Source: a virus
Virus record (IMG/VR): IMGVR_UViG_3300042112_000078
Coordinates: 1-20,901 of that record
Direction: 5' to 3' (one strand)
DNA length: 20,901 nucleotides
Positions 7,363-13,578 of this stretch are shown one piece after another (the stretch's first letter is position 1; each line of letters starts with the position of its first letter). Position numbers and translations under genes: made by a program. The notes under the pieces were generated by a model. That model did not search any database. It saw nothing but the letters and a program-made list of their open reading frames with translations, and had not been told where the DNA came from.

Positions 7363-7746
7363 CTAAATGCGTCTGAGAAGATGTGAGATATCTTCAGCAT
7401 CCTCGATAAACAGCATCCCGACCAATTTGGGTACTTTTTGAGTATCCTCGAACTCGGTGGTATGGGGCATTTCCCTTAAATAAAATTCAGGCTCTTTTAT
7501 TTTGTGCAGGTCAAAGGAAAATATACCTAAAGGAGTGGAGTTGATATAGTAAACATTCTTACATTTTATCAGCTTATCCCACTTCATTTTTTCTATTAGT
7601 AAGGTATCGTAGTGCTTGTTTCTGCACTTCAGTTCGATAGTTAAATCGAATTTCGGGGAGTATCCATCTCGGTAACTGAATTGGTCGGTCTTTTGTAGGT
7701 CAGTTATTACCGACTTGACTAAGGTAAAGAGTATTTCTTCGTTCAT
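7363..7746 (-). CDS. PD-(D/E)XK nuclease-like protein
   Basis: A 127-residue protein with 'YSPKFDLTIELKCRNKHYD' at 29-47. D34 and E38-x-K40 fit the PD-(D/E)XK nuclease core, where acidic residues bind metal and the Lys assists cleavage. A helix with 'LIEKMKWDKLI' and strands 'NVYYINSTPLGIFSFDL' follow, as in Holliday-junction-resolvase or VRR-NUC-like folds. Last gene of the leftward operon, it overlaps the zinc-finger gene by 4 bases. In a phage replication block it could resolve recombination or packaging junctions. The exact family cannot be told from sight. Confidence 0.6.
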   Translation of the reverse strand: MNEEILFTLVKSVITDLQKTDQFSYRDGYSPKFDLTIELKCRNKHYDTLLIEKMKWDKLIKCKNVYYINSTPLGIFSFDLHKIKEPEFYLREMPHTTEFEDTQKVPKLVGMLFIEDAEDISHLLRRI

Positions 7747-7937
7747 CCGAAGTAATGTTTATGCCAATTATCAGTACCGCAGATAACTCCTATCCATCCA
7801 TCGGGGTTACTATTCCTTCTCTCTTTTGCTTTTAATTTTTCGCATTGAATACAATGGGGAGAATAGTAGTTACCACTTTTCACGAAGTAAAAATCTCCTG
7901 AGTGTTTAGTCTGCTTACAGACTGTGCATTTTTTCAT
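7743..7937 (-). CDS. small zinc-finger protein
   Basis: A 64-residue basic protein. Four cysteines in two CxxC pairs (C4/C7 in 'KKCTVCKQTK' and C29/C32 in 'PHCIQCEKLKAKERR') make a single zinc ribbon. A basic helix follows, then a Gly/Trp/His-rich tail. Such mini zinc fingers are frequent in phages and may bind DNA or a protein partner; the pattern also resembles the zinc-knuckle part of HNH proteins, but no HNH active site is visible. It has 4-base overlaps with both neighbours. Confidence 0.65.
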   Translation of the reverse strand: MKKCTVCKQTKHSGDFYFVKSGNYYSPHCIQCEKLKAKERRNSNPDGWIGVICGTDNWHKHYFG

Positions 7938-8206
7938 TTCGTTAGGTTGTAGATTATTAAAAGAATATCCGCTAAGTTCTGAGCTTCTTTACCTTCGTAG
8001 TATTTGTATGCGTAAGGCTTGAAGTTAGTATTCTCTTGATCCATCTCTTGATATGCTCCTTCTGACTTGTAGGCTCGGATTATCTCTTGGCAGACTGTAC
8101 GTATAGATTTATATTTTCTGTACGTATTAAGGAAGTTCCTTCCATCTTTTTTGTACTCGTTAGCGTAGTAGAAGCTGAGTTGGATGAGATGCTCTTCGTA
8201 TGTCAT
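7934..8206 (-). CDS. hypothetical protein in replication operon
   Basis: A 90-residue protein rich in Tyr and charged residues (HLIQLSFYYANEYKKDGRNF ... FKPYAYKYYEGKEAQNLADI). It is probably helical. It overlaps both neighbours by 4 bases (ATGA), which supports it as a real gene. No known domain or function is recognised. Confidence 0.6.
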   Translation of the reverse strand: MTYEEHLIQLSFYYANEYKKDGRNFLNTYRKYKSIRTVCQEIIRAYKSEGAYQEMDQENTNFKPYAYKYYEGKEAQNLADILLIIYNLTK

Positions 8207-8739
8207 AGAGTATAAATTAAGCCTATTCCTTGCATCTTACAAGCATTAAAGTAATTACCGACTGCGGTCTGCTTTGCATATGGTACGTGATAGTTCTTGG
8301 CTATGTAAAAAGTACAGGCATCTTTATCGATGCGTTGGTCAAGACTTAATCTGTCGTAGATATCAGGGTGGAATTGAGTTACATCTCCGTTATCTAAATA
8401 ACTTCTATAAGCCTTATTAGTCTCTCGCATCCATTGTTCTGGACTTGTAGGATATCCGATGTCGGTTATCTTCAAGGTAGGATTCAGCAGAGGTTGATTT
8501 AGGTACTTGTTATTTTGCGAGTTATTCTGAGTAAATTTACTAATCCAACTTAGTAAAGTGCGAGGATCAAGTGAATAGTATTCTCCATAATCTCCACAGA
8601 TACCATTCTCGAAGCACTCTATTACGTTCTTCATTGTGAGTTCAGGATATAGCTTACGGACTTTTCTGATTACTAAATCCTCTGTCTCATCGCTTACAGG
8701 CTTAAAAGACCTTAAATAGTCAAAGGCTGCGTTGCTCAT
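8203..8739 (-). CDS. conserved Bacteroidetes phage protein, probably replication-associated
   Basis: A 178-residue protein. The middle part 'VIECFENGICGDYGEYYSLDPRTLLSWISKF' (residues about 39-69) is a motif I associate with conserved but uncharacterised genes beside replication genes in Bacteroidetes phages (ENG..G.YG..Y.L...T...WI). The N-terminal helices and the position after a replication-initiator-like gene suggest a helicase-loader or initiator accessory role, which is inference. A 69-base gap with an inverted repeat separates it from the upstream gene. Confidence 0.5.
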   Translation of the reverse strand: MSNAAFDYLRSFKPVSDETEDLVIRKVRKLYPELTMKNVIECFENGICGDYGEYYSLDPRTLLSWISKFTQNNSQNNKYLNQPLLNPTLKITDIGYPTSPEQWMRETNKAYRSYLDNGDVTQFHPDIYDRLSLDQRIDKDACTFYIAKNYHVPYAKQTAVGNYFNACKMQGIGLIYTL

Positions 8740-8787
8740 AATGTGATTTTGGTGTTATTTCTAATGATGGAATGATAGTTTGATTAT

Positions 8788-8811
8788 TAAATCACAAATG
8801 AATGTGATTTA
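8788..8811. repeat. 9-bp perfect inverted repeat TAAATCACA-6-TGTGATTTA
   Basis: TAAATCACA (8788-8796) and TGTGATTTA (8803-8811) are perfect complements around a 6-base loop, overlapping the stop codon of the initiator-like gene. AATGTGATTT recurs as a direct repeat at 8740-8749 over the start of the next gene. There is no GC-rich stem or T-run, so a terminator is unlikely. It resembles a protein-binding site; TAAATCACA also partly resembles a DnaA box (TTATNCACA). Confidence 0.55.
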
Positions 8812-9426
8812 TATCTCAGTAAATCTTTGATTCTGAATTTCGGTTAGCTTATTCTTTAGGGATTCGTTCTTTACTTTAGATTGGTTCTGTCGGTTGTACC
8901 AAGTATTAACAGATGCTCTCCAGGACTTCATTTTATTCTTTCCTATCATCCATCCTACTGACTCGTAGTAATTAAGAAACTTCTCTGCTTCTATCTTAGC
9001 CTTCGCTGAGTCGTTGTACTTCTCTTTCATTTCAGAGTGAACATCAGAATAAGAAGGTGGAGTAAAGTTCGAAGATTGTTGCTTGACCTCGACAGGGATA
9101 TTGTACTTTTCAAGTATCGTAATAACCTTAGCGTGAATCGGACTTGTAGGGTTTAACTTACCTCCGTATTGGAAGTCTATAAATCCCTTACAGATAATCT
9201 TGCCATCTGATAACTTCTCGAATTGCTCTCCATTATCGATTGATAGAAGATCAGTTTCAGTTACTTGCTGTCCGATATAAAGCGAAGCGAGAGTGTAGTT
9301 AGGATGCCAGAGACCGGCTATGTCGCACTTATCTCTTACGAATTTTACAAAGCATTTAATCTTAGGGGAAAGTTCCATAAACCAAGCCTTATCCCATATC
9401 TCGGTGTCGGTAAATCTCTTAGCCAT
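8809..9426 (-). CDS. phage replication initiator/replisome-organiser-like protein
   Basis: Counting from the ATG at 9426 the protein has 205 residues (MAKRFTDTEIWDKAWFMEL...). That start overlaps the upstream stop in ATGGCTAA; an ATG at 9450 would add eight residues inside the upstream gene and is less likely. The N-terminal 'F.DTEIWDKAWFMELSPKIKCFVKFVRDKCDIAGLW' region resembles the winged-helix start of phage replication proteins. The C-terminal 'FLNYYESVGWMIGKNKMKSWRASVNTWY' is the familiar ending of DnaD/DnaC-interacting phage initiators. A long linker lies between. The expected role is binding the origin and loading host helicase. Confidence 0.65.
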   Translation of the reverse strand: MAKRFTDTEIWDKAWFMELSPKIKCFVKFVRDKCDIAGLWHPNYTLASLYIGQQVTETDLLSIDNGEQFEKLSDGKIICKGFIDFQYGGKLNPTSPIHAKVITILEKYNIPVEVKQQSSNFTPPSYSDVHSEMKEKYNDSAKAKIEAEKFLNYYESVGWMIGKNKMKSWRASVNTWYNRQNQSKVKNESLKNKLTEIQNQRFTEI

Positions 9427-9658
9427 TTTTTTCATTTTGGTATTGTTCAAAGGTAGAAAAACTATTTGTAACTATGTCTTGGTGTGCTTTTTTATATCCA
9501 TCTTCCCAAGCCTGTCTTAACTCTTTACTGAGCATTATTTTAGCTTCATAAATAAAATCAACTTGTAATTCTTTAGCAGTTCGTGAGTCCATTTCTTTTT
9601 TACTAACCATTGAATTGAGAAAATTAAATCTATCTGCTAAAAATTCTACTGCTGTCAT
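9419..9658 (-). CDS. small conserved phage protein (MTAVEF... type)
   Basis: A 79-residue charged helical protein that starts 'MTAVEFLADRFNFL' and ends with 'FEQYQNEKNG'. Short proteins beginning MTAVEWL/MTAVEFL are very common in Bacteroidetes phages and prophages, and none has an assigned function that I know. It overlaps the upstream gene by 4 bases and the downstream start by 8. Confidence 0.65.
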   Translation of the reverse strand: MTAVEFLADRFNFLNSMVSKKEMDSRTAKELQVDFIYEAKIMLSKELRQAWEDGYKKAHQDIVTNSFSTFEQYQNEKNG

Positions 9659-10053
9659 ACGTTTGCTTTTGGTAGGATGATGTAATTCTTGTAAGGCACT
9701 CGCTGAATCTTAATCGGTGGTGGGTATGTTTTAGCTACATCCAGAAGGTTGTTATAGTAACTCATAAAGACTACGTCATTATTCTTTATGTAGTTCGTTA
9801 TTTTGGTGTAATGATAACTGATAACTGAGTGATCTGAGTATCCTATTAGTCTTGCTATTTGGCTCAAGGTTACAGGGTAATTGTGATAGATGTAATGTCC
9901 GAGAGCCATTCTCATAGTGGACATACTGACTGCTCCTTTAAGTCTTGCTCGCTTCGTTCCGTACATCTTAAATAAATCCTTCCGAGTGATTCCGTAAGAT
10001 TCGCAGTAAGCATCTACGAGTGCGATTAGTTGTTTAGTTTGTTCTTGATTCAT
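9655..10053 (-). CDS. DnaA domain IV-like DNA-binding protein
   Basis: A 132-residue protein without an AAA+ domain. Residues 48-88 match the DnaA C-terminal helix-turn-helix: 'MALGHYIYHNYPVTLSQIARLIG' followed by 'YSDHSVISYHYTKI', the equivalent of the DnaA signature (G.RDHSTV..A..KI). In DnaA this domain recognises DnaA boxes. Here it is preceded by a short helical region and followed by a basic, Pro/Tyr-rich tail. Position beside the initiator-like gene suggests a role in origin recognition or hijacking host initiation. The binding site cannot be read from sequence alone. Confidence 0.75.
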   Translation of the reverse strand: MNQEQTKQLIALVDAYCESYGITRKDLFKMYGTKRARLKGAVSMSTMRMALGHYIYHNYPVTLSQIARLIGYSDHSVISYHYTKITNYIKNNDVVFMSYYNNLLDVAKTYPPPIKIQRVPYKNYIILPKANV

Positions 10054-10066
10054 ATTGTTTTGTTTT

Positions 10067-10708
10067 TTATCCCCATTGATCAGCCATAGCTTTAGCTATA
10101 AGTGGAAATCTAAATGATCGTGCTACCATTCTATCTTCAGATGTTTTTGAATTAGTTAATCCTTTATAATGCCACATTGGATCTCTTTTTTTTCTTCCTG
10201 TTTTTTTACAAATCCATTCATAAAATTCACCTTTATCTACTGATTCACCAAATAAAGGAGCATCATAATGAGTAGCAACTAATTTTTTTAATCCATTAAT
10301 CCATAAGCAAGTAGTTTTCTGTGCTGCGTGACCAAAGTGGTATGGTTGAATAATTTGATCTGGCTTTCTATAAATTTTACTCATAATGCCAACAGGGTTC
10401 TCTATACATACTTTTGGTATTTTAGTATTAGTAAATAATAAAAAAAAATCTATTGCTAATTTTTGTCTACCATCTTGCTGCTTCTTTTTGAAATGCATAG
10501 CACCGCTTGATGCAAGATGCGTACAAGGTGGGTGAGCTATCATCATATCCCAATCATTATTTAATACTTTTGTTACATCATCTTTTATATGCCATTCAGG
10601 ATGTCCTCCGCTGCAATCTTTAAGATCACAAGAATATGCTTCGTGACCTTTTTCTCTAAAAGCCTTACACATAATTTGTGATTCTTCACAAGCTATAAGT
10701 ATTTTCAT
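10067..10708 (-). CDS. small phage DNA cytosine-methyltransferase-like protein
   Basis: From the ATG at 10708, which overlaps the NinG stop in ATGA, the protein has 213 residues. A SAM-binding-type start 'MKILIACEESQ' leads to 'FREKGHEAYSCDLKDCSGGHPEWH'. 'IAHPPCTHLASSG' (58-69) contains the PPC motif with C62 as the nucleophile candidate. 'CIENPVGIMS' (101-110) carries the ENP motif. These are C5-MTase motifs, yet the protein lacks a normal target-recognition domain, as in many short phage homologues. By eye the gene is more AT-rich than its neighbours, with T/A runs, suggesting acquisition. Activity and target are unknown. Confidence 0.7.
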   Translation of the reverse strand: MKILIACEESQIMCKAFREKGHEAYSCDLKDCSGGHPEWHIKDDVTKVLNNDWDMMIAHPPCTHLASSGAMHFKKKQQDGRQKLAIDFFLLFTNTKIPKVCIENPVGIMSKIYRKPDQIIQPYHFGHAAQKTTCLWINGLKKLVATHYDAPLFGESVDKGEFYEWICKKTGRKKRDPMWHYKGLTNSKTSEDRMVARSFRFPLIAKAMADQWG

Positions 10709-11097
10709 TTGTAGTAGTTTATTATTTCCTCTAATTCGCTTCGAGACCATTTCTTTAATGGGTTCTCCAAAGCATACTCTTCTAATTCCTTTACGAACTC
10801 TTCTCCGTATCTCGATACAAGTCCTAAGCGGTATCTAATAAGATTACCAGAGAGGAACATATTACATCTGATACATTGACCGTTCGTGTTATAGTATGCT
10901 AACGAATCAGGGAGACCGAATCTTAGTCCGCTATGTTGCCCCTGAGAGTGGTAGTGTCCCGCTTGCTGAACTTCTGATCCGCAGGAAATACAGCCGAAGT
11001 CTTTATCTCTTTCCCTTATGTGTGCGTTGAACTTTTCCTGTGCTTTCTTTAATAACTTGGGGAGAGGGATTGACTTTTTGCTCTGATAGTTTTTCAT
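10705..11097 (-). CDS. ninG: NinG/Rap-like recombination protein
   Basis: From the ATG at 11097 the protein is 130 residues; the ATG at 11106 is possible. It shows the lambda NinG pattern: 'LPKLLKKAQEKFNAHIRERD', CISCG (36-40), 'AGHYHSQGQHSGLRF' (46-60), 'QCIRCNMFLSGN' (74-85), then 'YRLGLVSRYGEEFVKELE'. The two CxxC pairs form a zinc-binding HNH-like core. NinG/Rap acts in phage Red-type recombination as a branched-DNA endonuclease. It lies a few genes downstream of an ERF annealing protein, which fits a recombination module. It overlaps the preceding gene by 95 bases. Confidence 0.75.
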   Translation of the reverse strand: MKNYQSKKSIPLPKLLKKAQEKFNAHIRERDKDFGCISCGSEVQQAGHYHSQGQHSGLRFGLPDSLAYYNTNGQCIRCNMFLSGNLIRYRLGLVSRYGEEFVKELEEYALENPLKKWSRSELEEIINYYK

Positions 11098-11233
11098 AGC
11101 GAACAAAGAAACGATTTCCGTTATTGTTTACCAAACACATTTCGAGTTCTTCTCTGATTACTTCTACGTGGTCTCCTTTGCGACCATAGACTATATCAGA
11201 AGCTGCTCCTATTATGTCTTCAGTTAGATACAT
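11003..11233 (-). CDS. small beta-rich hypothetical protein
   Basis: A 76-residue protein with an SH3-like look in its first about 50 residues (MYLTEDIIGAASDIVYGRKG, then DHVEVIREELEMCLVNNNGNRFFVRYEKLSEQ). Its last about 25 residues overlap the NinG-like gene and look like unselected basic sequence. The start shares bases with the upstream stop (TAATG), supporting it. No specific function is recognised. Confidence 0.55.
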   Translation of the reverse strand: MYLTEDIIGAASDIVYGRKGDHVEVIREELEMCLVNNNGNRFFVRYEKLSEQKVNPSPQVIKESTGKVQRTHKGKR

Positions 11234-11472
11234 TAGAAGGGTAAGTCTGATTTCTTTTCTTTCGGCTCGTAAGTATCGACTGAGACCTGAACATCTTTTC
11301 CGTACTTGTCCGGCTCGTTAAGTAGATTAACATTCAGCTTAATGAATTTTGATCCGTTGTATTCTTGAATGTAATCTTTAATCTTGTCAGGATTGATAGT
11401 AATTTGAAGCCAAGTGTCGTTTCTTTTTTTACCGCTTCCGCAGTAGATTTTCTTTTGCATTTTCTTTTGCAT
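11233..11472 (-). CDS. small protein with SSB-like acidic C-terminal tail
   Basis: A 79-residue protein whose beta-rich middle ('TWLQITINPDKIKDYIQEYN', 'KFIKLNVNLLNEPDKYGKDV') ends in 'EKKSDLPF'. An acidic linker closing in (D)-L/I-P-F is the hallmark of SSB C-termini that recruit replication proteins. The fold could be a minimal OB-like domain, though it is shorter than a normal SSB. Two starts are possible because a 12-base tandem repeat gives MQKKMQKK: ATG at 11472 or at 11460. It lies between the terminator hairpin and the recombination genes. Confidence 0.6.
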   Translation of the reverse strand: MQKKMQKKIYCGSGKKRNDTWLQITINPDKIKDYIQEYNGSKFIKLNVNLLNEPDKYGKDVQVSVDTYEPKEKKSDLPF

Positions 11473-11493
11473 TTTATTTTGATTGATTGATTA

Positions 11494-11518
11494 AAAAGTT
11501 AGGGGGATTGCTCCCCCT
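11494..11518 (-). terminator. Rho-independent terminator-like hairpin
   Basis: On the minus strand AGGGGGA, a GCAA loop and TCCCCCT form a perfect 7-bp GC-rich stem (11501-11518), followed by AACTTTTT. It lies just after the stop of the 49-residue ORF and before the SSB-tail gene. As the operon appears to continue, it may give partial termination or be bypassed. Confidence 0.65.
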
Positions 11519-11530
11519 TTAATGGTACAA

Positions 11531-11680
11531 TTACTTGTACTTAGCTCGGAACTCCAGAGCTGCTTTCTTTGTGGCGAAGTTCTTAGAGATGAGTTTCCCT
11601 TTGTGGGTTACTCGTACTCGATAGGAGTTTCCATCCTTGTAAACATTTGCAGCTACGCTGCGATAAGTGGTGCTTGCCAT
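11531..11680 (-). CDS. 49-residue AP2/integrase-arm-like DNA-binding protein
   Basis: Direct reading on the minus strand gives a 49-residue ORF from ATG at 11680 to TAA at 11531. It starts MASTTYRSVAANVYKDGN, continues with a YRVRVTHKGK strand pair and ends ISKNFATKKAALEFRAKYK. The 'three-strand then helix' order (GxSYRVRV, xKGKxxSKxFxTKKEA) is like AP2 or tyrosine-recombinase arm-type DNA-binding domains. It is followed by a terminator hairpin. A role as a small DNA-binding regulator is inferred. Composition is basic, as expected. Confidence 0.65.
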   Translation of the reverse strand: MASTTYRSVAANVYKDGNSYRVRVTHKGKLISKNFATKKAALEFRAKYK

Positions 11681-11710
11681 AGTTTAGGCTTTAAGGGTTA
11701 AGAAAAAAAG

Positions 11711-11950
11711 TTAATCTTCTCCGGTTAGCATTATATCATCTATGTCCATTTCTTTAAGTGCTTTCTCAACATCATCTTTTCTAAGATAAACATCTGGAGA
11801 ATGTTCGACTACCCAACAATCAAACCAATATGGGCATTGTTCATTTCCTCCGTGCGGATCGTATTCCCATTCAACTAATGTTCGGTAACAATCGCTATCG
11901 TTTTCGTCAATTTCTACCCATACATCGACATAGTTTCTTCCTGTTCTCAT
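11711..11950 (-). CDS. acidic hypothetical protein
   Basis: A 79-residue, strongly acidic protein rich in Asp/Glu and Trp/Tyr. A strand-like start ('NYVDVWVEIDENDSDCYRTL') is followed by 'WFDCWVVEHSPDVYL' and a helical acidic end ('KDDVEKALKEMDIDDIML'). Its start overlaps the ERF stop by 4 bases (ATGA). I recognise no family. Small acidic phage proteins of early operons sometimes mimic DNA or block host enzymes, but nothing here shows that specifically. Confidence 0.6.
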   Translation of the reverse strand: MRTGRNYVDVWVEIDENDSDCYRTLVEWEYDPHGGNEQCPYWFDCWVVEHSPDVYLRKDDVEKALKEMDIDDIMLTGED

Positions 11951-12543
11951 TTTAATTTTTTTATGTGTTTAGAAATTTCCTTCTGAGTCGGGTTAGTTAC
12001 CTGGTCTAAAGGTAGCTGCAAATCTTCAAGCCTGAACTGAATCTTCTGGTAAGTTTCGTAGTTCACGCACTTCTCGATTGATTCGAAGGCTGACTCTCTC
12101 TGTTCTTCCGTTAGAGTGGTATTGTAAACTAAGTTACGGAGTATCTGCTTCTCTTCTTCGGTAGGTATTTCGTGCTTGTTAGTAGCATCAGAGTCGGCGG
12201 TATCATCGATAGCGAAGAGTCCATTAAGTGCGTACTTGCGAGCGTAGGAAGATGCTGCTCCTGTTACCTGTGATCCATCCATTCCCTTCTTAACTTCTTC
12301 CTCTCTTGCGTAAGCTACGGACTCATAAACTTCCGTTCCATTGCTAATTCGTGCGGTTGCTTTAATGTAGAATCGGTTGCCTAATACGACTACTTCATCG
12401 CTTAGAGTGAGATAGAATCCGAGAGGATTGATTACCGGCTTTACAGCTTCTACGATGTCCTCGCAGCTTCTGTACTTGTACTTACCGAATGAGTTAAATT
12501 GTCCTTTCGGTGCTTTAATTAAAGATTGAATTTTTGCTAACAT
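11947..12543 (-). CDS. erf: ERF-family single-strand annealing protein
   Basis: From ATG at 12543 the protein has 198 residues; a TTG extension upstream is unlikely. The N-terminal region shows the ERF pattern: 'LIKAPKGQFNSFGKYKYRS' (8-26), 'EDIVEAVKPV', 'LSDEVVVLGNRFYIKATARI' and 'GAASSYARKYALNGLF' (95-110), followed by the acidic 'AIDDTADSDA'. ERF/Erf proteins anneal complementary single strands in phage recombination and circularisation. The C-terminal part is helical and probably oligomerises or contacts partners. It belongs with the SSB-tail and NinG-type genes downstream. The leader at 12544-12636 has a GC-rich imperfect hairpin but no clear promoter. Confidence 0.8.
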   Translation of the reverse strand: MLAKIQSLIKAPKGQFNSFGKYKYRSCEDIVEAVKPVINPLGFYLTLSDEVVVLGNRFYIKATARISNGTEVYESVAYAREEEVKKGMDGSQVTGAASSYARKYALNGLFAIDDTADSDATNKHEIPTEEEKQILRNLVYNTTLTEEQRESAFESIEKCVNYETYQKIQFRLEDLQLPLDQVTNPTQKEISKHIKKLK

Positions 12544-12636
12544 ATAGGTAGATTGATATTTGAAAAAATAAGGAGGGGGAGACCAAACCAAACCATAAAA
12601 AAACTCCCCACTCCGTTTCGCTTCAGATTAACGACC

Positions 12637-12801
12637 TCAGCGAGATGGTCTATTCCTTTGCTGATGGATGTATAGTAACCATTCCGAGAAATTCTTAGGC
12701 TCGTTTATTTTTGGTTGAGCCTTTATCTTGATTAGTTTATCTCGATGGATATATCGCATCCAAGCATTAAACTTATCGCACTCGTTCTGGTTCTGTGCCA
12801 T
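12637..12801 (-). CDS. small hypothetical protein
   Basis: From the ATG at 12801 (MAQNQNECDKFNAWMRYIHR...) this is a 54-residue basic protein. An upstream in-frame ATG at 12861 would add 20 residues lying over the neighbouring gene, so I prefer the shorter form. Two similar segments stand out, 'FNAWMRYIHRDKL' and 'FSEWLLYIHQQRN', possibly an internal duplication of a Trp/Tyr-Ile-His helix. Function is unknown; it overlaps the upstream gene by 29 bases. Confidence 0.5.
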   Translation of the reverse strand: MAQNQNECDKFNAWMRYIHRDKLIKIKAQPKINEPKNFSEWLLYIHQQRNRPSR

Positions 12802-13018
12802 AGCTTGAGTATTTAAGATCAAGTCCGTAGGAGATACCGGCTGAGAAAATAGACTGAGCAATCAGAGATATATCGTAGAACTTATTGAACGTGATAGTAA
12901 CATCGTACATATCATCCTGATACCGTTCTACTTCTACTGATTCCATCGCAGAATTAGTAAGACTGTAAACCTTTAAGAACTCGGCTTGGAGTTCGCTTGT
13001 GAGAATTTTGATAATCAT
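12773..13018 (-). CDS. hypothetical protein of early operon
   Basis: An 81-residue protein starting at ATG 13018, which overlaps the upstream 51-codon ORF stop (ATGA). An alpha/beta pattern is likely (IIKILTSELQAEFLKVYSLT, then VEVERYQDDMYDVTITFNKF, then helix ISLIAQSIFSAGISYG). It has no known motif. Small proteins of this size in early phage operons are often host-takeover or regulatory factors, but no specific function can be seen. Confidence 0.55.
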   Translation of the reverse strand: MIIKILTSELQAEFLKVYSLTNSAMESVEVERYQDDMYDVTITFNKFYDISLIAQSIFSAGISYGLDLKYSSYGTEPERVR

Positions 13019-13170
13019 TGTTTTTGGTTTTTAGCGTTATTAAATACATCATCCCAATACTGTTCCCATTCTGATTTTGCGTCTTTCTTGTACTTCCATA
13101 TCTCGAATAACATTTTTACATAGAATCCGAAGATAAGCAAAAGAAAGGAGTAAAGGAGAATCTCTTTCAT
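13015..13170 (-). CDS. 51-residue single-TM protein
   Basis: Read directly on the minus strand: ATG at 13170, TGA at 13015-13017. A hydrophobic N-terminus (MKEILLYSFLLLIFGFYVKM) is followed by a charged, aromatic cytoplasmic-type tail (WKYKKDAKSEWEQYWDDVF). Both ends make 4-base ATGA overlaps with neighbouring genes, strong evidence for a real small gene. Membrane location is predicted; function is unknown. Confidence 0.65.
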   Translation of the reverse strand: MKEILLYSFLLLIFGFYVKMLFEIWKYKKDAKSEWEQYWDDVFNNAKNQKQ

Positions 13171-13256
13171 AGCTGTTCGAGTTTAGATGCCAGGAATAAG
13201 ATTAGAGCCATTGCGAGCAATCCGATTACAGGATTAATGTCTGTGTTCTTTTTCAT
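13167..13256 (-). CDS. 29-residue membrane peptide
   Basis: ATG at 13256 and a TGA that overlaps the next ATG (ATGA). The peptide has a short charged start (MKKNTDINP), then one hydrophobic helix (VIGLLAMALILFLASKL) and a short end. The overlap, A-rich leader and lack of a competing frame support translation. It may be a tiny inner-membrane regulator; function is unknown. Confidence 0.55.
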   Translation of the reverse strand: MKKNTDINPVIGLLAMALILFLASKLEQL

Positions 13257-13276
13257 TGGTTTAGTTTTTAAGGTTA

Positions 13277-13471
13277 TTATTTATTTTCAGATAACTTCCA
13301 ATACTTTAACTCTCCTTCTCCTAATGTTCTCCATCCACTTTTGTTTGAAATTTCCCAGATCATTGGATTTTCGTTATACAAGCGTTCTACTTTGTAAGTT
13401 CCCCAATTTTCAGAGATAAATTCGATTTTATCTCCTACTTTAAGATTTTGCTTTGTAATTTGTGTGGTCAT
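13277..13471 (-). CDS. small SH3/KOW-like hypothetical protein, first gene of leftward operon
   Basis: A 64-residue basic/aromatic protein (KQNLKVGDKIEFISENWGTY, KVERLYNENPMIWEISNKSGWRTLGEGELKYW). A 'KVGDKIEF' strand and Trp-rich beta stretches suggest a small SH3-like barrel. It is the first ORF after the strong promoter at 13512-13543, with a leader of about 35 bases, so it is probably among the earliest products. No catalytic motif; role unknown. Confidence 0.55.
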   Translation of the reverse strand: MTTQITKQNLKVGDKIEFISENWGTYKVERLYNENPMIWEISNKSGWRTLGEGELKYWKLSENK

Positions 13472-13511
13472 TTGGTTTAGTTTTTAGTGGCTTTCGCCGT
13501 TATTGATAGAA

Positions 13512-13543
13512 CAAATATAGAGCGACTTTTACACATTTCCAAA
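13512..13543 (-). promoter_or_regulatory. Bacteroidetes-type promoter for the leftward operon
   Basis: On the minus strand a TTTG (13540-13543) is followed after 20 bases by TATATTTG (13512-13519). These match the -33 TTTG and -7 TAnnTTTG elements of Bacteroidetes primary-sigma promoters at canonical spacing. Transcription would begin near 13505, about 35 bases before the first ATG. Confidence 0.75.
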
Positions 13544-13578
13544 TTTTCGGGCAACTTTTTTTGAACTTTTTTTGAAAC

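Noticed and set aside
7348-7380. Bidirectional terminator between the convergent operons
   Set aside because: Only a 4-bp AGGC/GCCT pairing and no T-run can be found.
12560-12615. Terminator upstream of the ERF gene
   Set aside because: GGGGAG/CTCCCC arms pair imperfectly around a loop of about 22 bases with the T-run inside the loop, not after the stem.
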